A DNA stretch of 32,600 bases. Origin: Candidatus Tayloriibacteriota bacterium. GTDB taxonomy: Bacteria > Patescibacteriota > Minisyncoccia > Phycocordibacterales > CAIRYW01. The stretch is taken from assembly GCA_029288615.1 (NCBI GenBank), contig JARIGV010000037.1:1-32600 (forward strand), in the 5' to 3' direction. The notes below the pieces were generated by a model, which had not been told where the DNA came from, made no database searches, and saw only the letters and a list, made by a program, of their open reading frames with translations. Shown here piece after piece: positions 26,307 through 32,600 of this stretch (position 1 is its first letter; every line of letters starts with the position of its first letter). The position numbers and the translations under genes are program-made.

Positions 26307-27197
26307 TTAGAAAGCTTTCGATGTATCTCTTACGATTTTAGCATTAATCGTCGATGATCCTTCGCCTTGCCCTCCGAAGATAGTCAATGCATCTCCCGTC
26401 GTAATGCTTGAGACGGAGCTCTTCACATTATTTGACCCAAATATTTTTGCACGACTTACATCAATACTATATGTCGATGTTGCATTACTTACTGTAAGAG
26501 TATTTCCAGAGATCGCTGTAACTGAACCTTCGATGCTTGTTGATCGATGTAATGTGACAATAGTGACCTCTTTTGCAGTCACCGTATTTGTTGAGCTTGC
26601 AAGAGTTCCTGTTACCCTTACCTTAACACCAGAGACAATGTCAGAAAGTGAAGCATTCTGCCCATCTTTTTTAATCACTGTCGTTCCATCTGTATTTACT
26701 GTGTACGATGTCGAAAGTTTCCTTCCTTGGCTTGAAATCGTAAACGATGAACCGTTTACTGATGAGACAGATCCAATGAAGCGATCATGTGCGAAACTTT
26801 TTATTGCACTCCAGACTTTTTGAAATTGCCCATCGAAAATCGCAGTCGCGGTTACATTATTTCCTGAGACAGTTCCCCTAACGACAAGTGTATCGCCAGC
26901 AACAACTTCAGAAAGTGTTGCTGAAGTTTTATTTTTAACAATTTTTGCCGCACTTGCATCGACCGAATATGTTGTGCCGTTTTGAGCGGTAAGCGTAATT
27001 GTATTACCGCTAATTCCAGAAACCGTTCCAGACACAGCAGCAATTCCGTTTGAGGAATGTTTTGTGCGAACAATCGCATGATGTGCACGACTTACTGTTT
27101 CTACAGCCGCAGAAACTTGGGTCGGACTCGAGAATGTGGCGGCGGAAGCAACCACAGCTACAGCTACTAAAGCTTTAAGTTTTGATGTTTTTGACAT
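26307..27197 (-). CDS. Secreted protein with repeated DUF5666-like beta domains
   Basis: Signal peptide; repeats GTVSGISGNTITLTAQNGTTYSVDASAAKI, GSVSSVNGSSFTISS, GSVTAISGNTLTVSNATSTYSIDVSRAKI. Confidence 0.75.
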   Translation of the reverse strand: MSKTSKLKALVAVAVVASAATFSSPTQVSAAVETVSRAHHAIVRTKHSSNGIAAVSGTVSGISGNTITLTAQNGTTYSVDASAAKIVKNKTSATLSEVVAGDTLVVRGTVSGNNVTATAIFDGQFQKVWSAIKSFAHDRFIGSVSSVNGSSFTISSQGRKLSTSYTVNTDGTTVIKKDGQNASLSDIVSGVKVRVTGTLASSTNTVTAKEVTIVTLHRSTSIEGSVTAISGNTLTVSNATSTYSIDVSRAKIFGSNNVKSSVSSITTGDALTIFGGQGEGSSTINAKIVRDTSKAF

Positions 27198-27272
27198 ATG
27201 TGTGAGATTAAGAAACTAATACGACATATATCAAAATGTACGAGCTACAGGAGAAAAAGGTGCGGACAAAAC

Positions 27273-28493
27273 TTAATTTCTATGGTGGAGATTAAGCCTC
27301 TCCAAGACTATAAATCCATACAAGGCTGCAATGAGTGCTGCAATTCCTCCCACTGCAAGAGACCATTGTGCTCCAAACATCTCGCCTATCCAGCCGATAA
27401 AAGGACCACCGATTGCGGTAGACCCAAAAAACGCCATTGACCACAAGGACATCACTCGCCCTCTCATATGAGGCTCACTATTCATCTGCAAAATACTGTT
27501 GCTGAGATTCGCAAAAATAATAAGAAAGAGTCCGATGAAGACAAAAATAAGCAAAACAAAAATAATATTTGTAGAAATGCTTGAAATGATCATGCTGATT
27601 CCAAGAAAAAGTGCCGAGTACACAATTGGTCTTAAACTAGTACTTCCGCTTGAAGCATTGAACAATCCACCGATAAGCATTCCGATACCGAGAGCAACTG
27701 AAAGTGCTGAATACGTACCCGCATCACCATGCAGAACAAAACTTGCAAAAAGAGGAAGCGACGCTTGCCACTCAAAAGAAATAGTGCCGATAATTGCCAT
27801 CATCACAAGGGAGACAAGAAGGATAGGTGTATTTTTTACATAACGAAGTCCTTCACTAATCTGACCCTTTGCTTTTGGTTGTAGCGGCGTGTGATGCAAT
27901 TCATCAGAGTTGATCATGAAAAGAGCAATAAGAACTGCAATATAAGAAATCGCATTAATAATGAAACAAAGGCCAAGACCAACAGAAGCAATAAGAACAC
28001 CTGCAATAGCCGGCCCAATCACACGACACACACTAATAAGCACAGCCCAGAGACTCACTGCATTTTTTATCTGATCTCTCCCCACCATTTCACTCACAAA
28101 CGATTGTCGCACTGGATTATCAATACTGCTTACCAAACCTAAACCAAGTGCAAAAACAAAAACCATCCACAACTGCACGATGTTTGTAAGAATGAGGATC
28201 CCAAGAAAAAGTGCAAGAAGTCCTCCGATACTTTGTGTGATGTAGAGAATTTTTCGTTTTGGAAAGCGGTCAGCAATTACTCCTCCGTATGAACTAAAAA
28301 TAAGTACGGGAAAAAATTGAAATGCAAGAACGGCTCCCAAAAGTGTTCCCGAGCCGGTGAGCTTTAACACTAACCAATCTTGAGCAAGAGACTGCAAAAA
28401 AGTTCCTGACACGGAAATGATTTGCCCGATGTAATACACTCGATAATTGCGAATTTTTAGTGACGAAAATGTTTGATGAAAAAATTCTTTCAT
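27273..28493 (-). CDS. MFS transporter (enterobactin exporter-like/MFS_3)
   Basis: FRxY..GQIISVSGTFLQSLAQDWLVLKLTGSG.LGAVL; SSYGGVIADRFPKRKIL. Confidence 0.9.
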   Translation of the reverse strand: MKEFFHQTFSSLKIRNYRVYYIGQIISVSGTFLQSLAQDWLVLKLTGSGTLLGAVLAFQFFPVLIFSSYGGVIADRFPKRKILYITQSIGGLLALFLGILILTNIVQLWMVFVFALGLGLVSSIDNPVRQSFVSEMVGRDQIKNAVSLWAVLISVCRVIGPAIAGVLIASVGLGLCFIINAISYIAVLIALFMINSDELHHTPLQPKAKGQISEGLRYVKNTPILLVSLVMMAIIGTISFEWQASLPLFASFVLHGDAGTYSALSVALGIGMLIGGLFNASSGSTSLRPIVYSALFLGISMIISSISTNIIFVLLIFVFIGLFLIIFANLSNSILQMNSEPHMRGRVMSLWSMAFFGSTAIGGPFIGWIGEMFGAQWSLAVGGIAALIAALYGFIVLERLNLHHRN

Positions 28494-28510
28494 AGGAATA
28501 AATTGTAACA

Positions 28511-28765
28511 TTAAGCAGGCCGACGGAAATCTCCTTTTAATAAATGTCTGACGTAATGTGAAGGATGTGTATGACGATGGATCAGAGGAAACGCGAGTAT
28601 GCTTTCGATCGAGACGACTAGAGGGAATCGGTCACGAATATTTTGTTCGCCGTCGCAATCAAAATTTCTCGACCCCGGCTCGTCTGTTTTTTCCGCTGAA
28701 AAAACATGACTGCGCCTTCCGATTCCCTCACGTAAAGCGCGCAGATGCTTTACATAGTCGCCCAA
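28511..28765 (-). CDS. Hypothetical 84-aa ORF (TTG start) downstream of tRNA-His
   Basis: Open frame only; contains the 17-bp tRNA-like repeat. Confidence 0.3.
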   Translation of the reverse strand: MGDYVKHLRALREGIGRRSHVFSAEKTDEPGSRNFDCDGEQNIRDRFPLVVSIESILAFPLIHRHTHPSHYVRHLLKGDFRRPA

Positions 28766-28805
28766 AATAACAAAACCCCTTTCGGGGTGTTATTTTGGGC
28801 GACTA
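28755..28805. repeat. 18-bp perfect inverted repeat embracing the tRNA-His 3' end and terminator core
   Basis: TAGTCGCCCAAAATAACA (28755-28772) and TGTTATTTTGGGCGACTA (28788-28805), inner CCCC-TTTC-GGGG. Confidence 0.9.
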
Positions 28806-28869
28806 GAGGGAATCGGACCCTCGATACGGGTTCCACAAACCCGAGTTTTGCCACTAAACTATAGTCGCC
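28798..28869 (-). tRNA. tRNA-His (GUG)
   Basis: Cloverleaf; anticodon loop UUGUGGA; encoded G-1:C73; CCA not encoded. Confidence 0.93.
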
Positions 28870-28925
28870 ATGTATTTCGCTGCTTAGAAACTGCGAAGTC
28901 CCTACTTTATACCAGAAGTGGCCGT

Positions 28926-29231
28926 TTATTTCCAGACTCTAGTCTTATTCACCTCTTCTTTCTTTCGAAAAGCTTCCTCAAAATCTATATCAAACTTATT
29001 TGCAATGTGAACAAGGAAAAGAAACACATCTGCTAATTCAAGTTCTATATCTTCTTTCGTTTTTTTACCTTTCTCGAATTTTCTTGTTGCTTGTGCGAGC
29101 TCTCCTACTTCTTCAACAAGATGGGCAAACAAATCACTTCTACTTTGATTCTCAAACCCCCTTTTACGACACACATCGATTTCGTATTTTTGAAAATCTT
29201 TAAGAGTTGGTTTTTCTGGAAGATGGTCCAT
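28926..29231 (-). CDS. MazG-like nucleotide pyrophosphohydrolase
   Basis: LVEEVGELAQATRK...DIELELADVFLFLVHIAN. Confidence 0.88.
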   Translation of the reverse strand: MDHLPEKPTLKDFQKYEIDVCRKRGFENQSRSDLFAHLVEEVGELAQATRKFEKGKKTKEDIELELADVFLFLVHIANKFDIDFEEAFRKKEEVNKTRVWK

Positions 29232-29668
29232 TATTTTAATTTATTTTTATATTTCTCAAACACTACGGGCACACCAGGATGTAATTCTTCTTTTGCGGGA
29301 ACGGTATCAAAGGTAAACCATTTAACATCATCAAACTTATGTGGCTCGCCATTCTTTACCATGGTCGGATCAACAAAAACTTTAAAATCGAGAGCGATCC
29401 AATGTGTCCTCTTTCCTTCGTGCTCACGATGCATGTCACGATATCCGAGAAATTCAAAATCTAGAATATCAGTACAATATTCTTCTTTTATTTCCTTTCG
29501 AAGTGTTTCTTCAACATTCTCATCGAATTCTATTCCTCCACCACCAATATCCCACTTCCCTCTTTCGTCACGGCAATTTTGGCCTCGTTTCGACATCACA
29601 AAATTCCCTTTGCCATCATGACAGAAATAAATGACCGCAATACCGGTATAGTCGATGCCTTTTTGCAT
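29231..29668 (-). CDS. NUDIX hydrolase (start MQKGID chosen)
   Basis: Nudix box GGGIEFDENVEETLRKEIKEEY; TATAAT 6 nt before ATG. Confidence 0.9.
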   Translation of the reverse strand: MQKGIDYTGIAVIYFCHDGKGNFVMSKRGQNCRDERGKWDIGGGGIEFDENVEETLRKEIKEEYCTDILDFEFLGYRDMHREHEGKRTHWIALDFKVFVDPTMVKNGEPHKFDDVKWFTFDTVPAKEELHPGVPVVFEKYKNKLK

Positions 29669-29710
29669 ATCGCAATTATAGTGTGAAAATCCGTGACCAC
29701 AAATATGTAT

Positions 29711-29738
29711 TTGAAAGTTTCTCAAATATTGGTATAGT
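29711..29738 (+). promoter_or_regulatory. tRNA-Leu promoter
   Basis: TTGAAA-16-TATAGT. Confidence 0.65.
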
Positions 29739-29749
29739 ATCGGGCACAT

Positions 29750-29833
29750 GCGCAGGTGTCGAAACTGGTAGACGAACTACCTTGAGGTGGTAGCGCCCGC
29801 AAGGGCATGGAGGTTCGAGTCCTCTCCTGCGCA
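29750..29833 (+). tRNA. tRNA-Leu (GAG)
   Basis: Class II cloverleaf with variable arm; anticodon loop UUGAGGU. Confidence 0.93.
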
Positions 29834-29846
29834 CACAATAAAAATT

Positions 29847-29873
29847 GCCCGAGTTTTCTCTCGGGCTTTTTCA
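29847..29873 (+). terminator. Intrinsic terminator after tRNA-Leu
   Basis: GCCCGAG-TTTTCT-CTCGGGC-TTTTT. Confidence 0.85.
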
Positions 29874-29883
29874 TACCACTTAC

Positions 29884-30120
29884 TCAAAAGATCGGTCCAT
29901 CAGAGCGATGCGACATTGGCACATAATCCTCTTTTGGAGGAAGTGCCCACGTTACCATGCTATGACTCACTCTTTTGCGCACAACTAATCTTCTCTCCAC
30001 AGTATTGATCTGCTCCCACCCCTCTTCATATTCACCCTCATCAGAACCTAGATCCCACTCTTCATTTCCGGCCTGAGTCTTATAGACGCGACCAACAACA
30101 CCTTGAGCTTTGATTGTCAT
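29884..30120 (-). CDS. Hypothetical 78-aa protein
   Basis: Intact ORF MTIKAQGVVGRVYKTQAGNEEW...; no family recognised. Confidence 0.5.
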   Translation of the reverse strand: MTIKAQGVVGRVYKTQAGNEEWDLGSDEGEYEEGWEQINTVERRLVVRKRVSHSMVTWALPPKEDYVPMSHRSDGPIF

Positions 30121-30234
30121 ATCTTATTAAGTGGCTACAAAGAACTTTGTTTCTGTTCGCCAGACAAAAACAAAACAAGCCCCGAATTGAGGCTTGTTTA
30201 AGATTTCAAATTAGTTAAAGTCAAAAACAAACCC

Positions 30235-30660
30235 CTATTCTGGCTTGTTTTCTGGATGAGATTCAGTGGCGGCTACTTCAGCAACTTCAGGCTCATCATT
30301 TCGCATCATTTCCATTCGCATTCGCTTTGAGATTTCTTTCGCAGCCTTCTTTCGGATGTAGTAAAGCTTTGCCTTGCGAACCTTAGCTCGCTTTGTGATT
30401 TCAACTTTGTCGATAAGCGGAGAGTAGAGAGGAAAAACCTTCTCAACACCGTAGCCTCCAGCAACACGTCGTACTGTAAATGTAGCTCCAGCTTCTGTAC
30501 CGTGCTTTCGTGCAAGGACAAGTCCCTCGAACATCTGAATTCGAGTCTTTCCTTTTTCCTGGATCTTCTGATAGACCTTCACAGTGTCTCCAGATCGAAT
30601 ATCGAGCTTCTTTCGCTCGTCGATATTTACTGGTGAAGTCTTTGTATTTACGGCTGTCAT
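30235..30660 (-). CDS. rplS: Ribosomal protein L19 with acidic C-terminal extension
   Basis: IRSGDTVKVYQKIQEKGKTRIQMFEGLVLARK, FPLYSPLIDKVEITKRAKVRKAKLYYIR. Confidence 0.95.
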   Translation of the reverse strand: MTAVNTKTSPVNIDERKKLDIRSGDTVKVYQKIQEKGKTRIQMFEGLVLARKHGTEAGATFTVRRVAGGYGVEKVFPLYSPLIDKVEITKRAKVRKAKLYYIRKKAAKEISKRMRMEMMRNDEPEVAEVAATESHPENKPE

Positions 30661-30687
30661 AGTGGCAAAGACTATATCAAATAGTCT

Positions 30688-31422
30688 TTATTTAAGCAAC
30701 TCTGAGCTCTTTACTCCCATCTTTTTGAAGGCTTCCTCAAAATCGGCCGGAAATGGAGCCTTTATCTCCCTTTTGCTACCGTCGAGGTCCTCAAAGGAAA
30801 TCCTTCCGGCGTGGAGTGCAAGCCTTTGAAAACCAAGCAGAGCTTCCCTATGAGGTGCATATAAAGGATCGCAAACAATTGAATGATGAATCGCCTTAAG
30901 ATGCACGCGAATCTGGTGGGTACGTCCTGTAAGTGGCCATACCTCAAGGCATGAAACTTCGCTTTCGCTTTTTAGTGTTCGAAATTTTGTATGCGCTTCG
31001 CGAAGCTCGCCCTTAGCCCCAGAACCAGCCACTCTTTTTCCAAGTGCGCCACGGCCTATGGGAAGATCAATCGTCCCTCGCTCCTCAGACATTTTTCCGT
31101 AGACGAATGCAAAATATGTTTTCTTCACCTCTCTGTTTTGAAACTGCTCTTTAAGGTAGGCGTATCCTTCTGGAGTTCTAGCAACAAGAAGCACTCCCGA
31201 AGTGTCTTTGTCGATACGGTGTACAATGCCCGGGCGAAGAATTCTCTCTCCATTTGAAAGGATCATTGGCTCGCCCACCTCAGCAATCTTTGGATATTTT
31301 TCCAAGAGAAAATCGACAACAGTAAAAAATTCATTTTTCCCGTCCGGATGCACAGCAATACCTGCCGGCTTATTCAGAGCCACAACATTTTCATTTTCAA
31401 AAAGAATCTCGATCCTATCCAT
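30688..31422 (-). CDS. RluA/RluD-family 23S rRNA pseudouridine synthase
   Basis: PGIVHRIDKDTSGVLLVART, GRTHQIRVHLKAIHHSIVCDPLY. Confidence 0.94.
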   Translation of the reverse strand: MDRIEILFENENVVALNKPAGIAVHPDGKNEFFTVVDFLLEKYPKIAEVGEPMILSNGERILRPGIVHRIDKDTSGVLLVARTPEGYAYLKEQFQNREVKKTYFAFVYGKMSEERGTIDLPIGRGALGKRVAGSGAKGELREAHTKFRTLKSESEVSCLEVWPLTGRTHQIRVHLKAIHHSIVCDPLYAPHREALLGFQRLALHAGRISFEDLDGSKREIKAPFPADFEEAFKKMGVKSSELLK

Positions 31423-32338
31423 GAATTTCTTTTTTCTTTAGATGTATTTTTGATTTCACAAAGAAGAATCCAACAATGAGGAATGTAACAAGCGGTGACA
31501 ACCATTCTGGGATCGCATGGCCAAATGCATCCATAAGCATAATAATGCCAAGGAAAAGGATTGAGTACATCGCTCCATTTTTAAGATAAATATATTTCTT
31601 GATATTCTCAATATTTCCTACTGTGAGCTGACGAAGGACCACCGCACCAATACCATTTCCAAGAATTATAAGTGGCACAGAAAGTGTGAAAGCGAAAGCG
31701 CCAAGAACTCCGTCGATTGAAAATGTTGCATCGATAATTTCAAGAAAAAGAATTTTCGAGATGTCAGAACGAGCACCGCTTATGAGAGCGGTCTCCTGTT
31801 TTTCTGCATTCTCTTTAAATCCTTGTGTTATGAAAAACGCAGATGAACCAACGACAATTCCAAATCCCATGATCGGATTTATATGAAGTGCTGGCCAGAC
31901 GAGGACACAGAGAAGAAGCGAAGCTGCTGCATAAAACCAAATGCTTTGTGCGTGAAAAAATTTTTCTACTCCGAGACCGTAATGTTTCTCTTCCATAAAG
32001 AGCCAATGGAGAAAAAGAAAAAGAAGAAATACTCCACCTGCTGCAAGGAGGATTGGCGAAGATGCTTCGATTGCGGCATGAATACTTGGATCTCCAGAAA
32101 ATGTCGCAGTAAGAGAACCCCAGAGACCAAGAGAAGGATTTGAGATGAAAACAATGAGCCATGGCAAAAGACCTCGAACGACAAACACTGCAAAAATAAG
32201 TCCCCAGAGAAGAAACCAATTTTTAGCCTTTGTAGACATGCCAGAAAGTACCTCCGCATTGATAACTGCGTTATCGATAGAAGAAATGATCTCGAAAACC
32301 GCGAGACCTAGAACGGTAAGAATGTATGTAAAAATCAT
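31415..32338 (-). CDS. TerC-like integral membrane protein (DUF475 family)
   Basis: FEIISSIDNAVINAEVL and EIIDATFSIDGVLGAFAFT motifs; multiple TMs. Confidence 0.85.
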   Translation of the reverse strand: MIFTYILTVLGLAVFEIISSIDNAVINAEVLSGMSTKAKNWFLLWGLIFAVFVVRGLLPWLIVFISNPSLGLWGSLTATFSGDPSIHAAIEASSPILLAAGGVFLLFLFLHWLFMEEKHYGLGVEKFFHAQSIWFYAAASLLLCVLVWPALHINPIMGFGIVVGSSAFFITQGFKENAEKQETALISGARSDISKILFLEIIDATFSIDGVLGAFAFTLSVPLIILGNGIGAVVLRQLTVGNIENIKKYIYLKNGAMYSILFLGIIMLMDAFGHAIPEWLSPLVTFLIVGFFFVKSKIHLKKKEIHG

Positions 32339-32438
32339 GGAAATAGTGTAGCAGAATTTGATTTTCTAGCGAAACAAGAGAAGACTTCCCTTTTTTCAAA
32401 AAATACTATAGATTAGTGGGTACATTCTAATAAGAAGA

Positions 32439-32464
32439 ATGCGCGATTAGCTGTTTTGGTAGGT
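32439..32464 (+). pseudogene. Truncated tRNA-Val 5'-half copy
   Basis: ATGCGCGATTAGCT repeated 55 bp upstream of the intact tRNA-Val, with decayed D-loop TTTTGGTAGG. Confidence 0.6.
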
Positions 32465-32495
32465 CCATCAGATAATTGCTGAACGTTCTGAATAT

Positions 32496-32568
32496 GCGCG
32501 ATTAGCTCAGTTGGTAGAGCAGCTCGTTTACACCGAGAAGGTCGGGGGTTCAAGTCCCTCATCGCGCA
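32496..32568 (+). tRNA. tRNA-Val (UAC)
   Basis: Cloverleaf, acceptor GCGCGAT/ATCGCGC, anticodon loop UUUACAC. Confidence 0.92.
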
Positions 32569-32600
32569 CAAAATGAAAAACGCCTTGGTTTATTCCAAGG

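Noticed and set aside
26404-26823. 139-aa plus ORF opposite the DUF5666-like gene
   Set aside because: Antisense shadow of a repetitive beta-domain protein.
1-32600. CRISPR array, transposon, prophage or defence island
   Set aside because: No regularly spaced repeats, transposase, integrase, nuclease or restriction-type proteins seen in the window.

Overview
32.6 kb AT-rich bacterial chromosomal window. Gene content and style (short intergenic spaces, few Shine-Dalgarno motifs, sparse pathways) suggest a Parcubacteria/CPR-type genome; this is inference, no 16S is present. Mostly housekeeping genes: trhO, argS, tmk, glyA, thyA, DHFR, dCTP deaminase, dut, secE-nusG-rplK, folD, uppP, an ECF-sigma/MacAB-like export operon, glycogen synthase plus phosphorylase, MFS, MazG/NUDIX, rplS, RluD-type synthase, DUF475/TerC-like protein, and tRNA-His, tRNA-Leu and tRNA-Val. 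No CRISPR array, transposase or phage gene was seen. The best second-look items are non-coding: (1) a ~370-nt, highly structured orphan RNA candidate at 25108-25475, with an internal strong-SD mini-ORF and a possible long-range SD/anti-SD-like pairing; (2) a GC-rich ~205-nt transcription unit with its own promoter and terminator at 4565-4772; (3) a 19-codon leaderless micro-gene with TTGACA/TACCAT promoter and terminator at 14941-15074; (4) a recurring layout with the -10 box 6 nt upstream of ATG, implying leaderless mRNAs; (5) tRNA-derived repeats around tRNA-His and tRNA-Val. All product names are by reading the translations; no database search was run.
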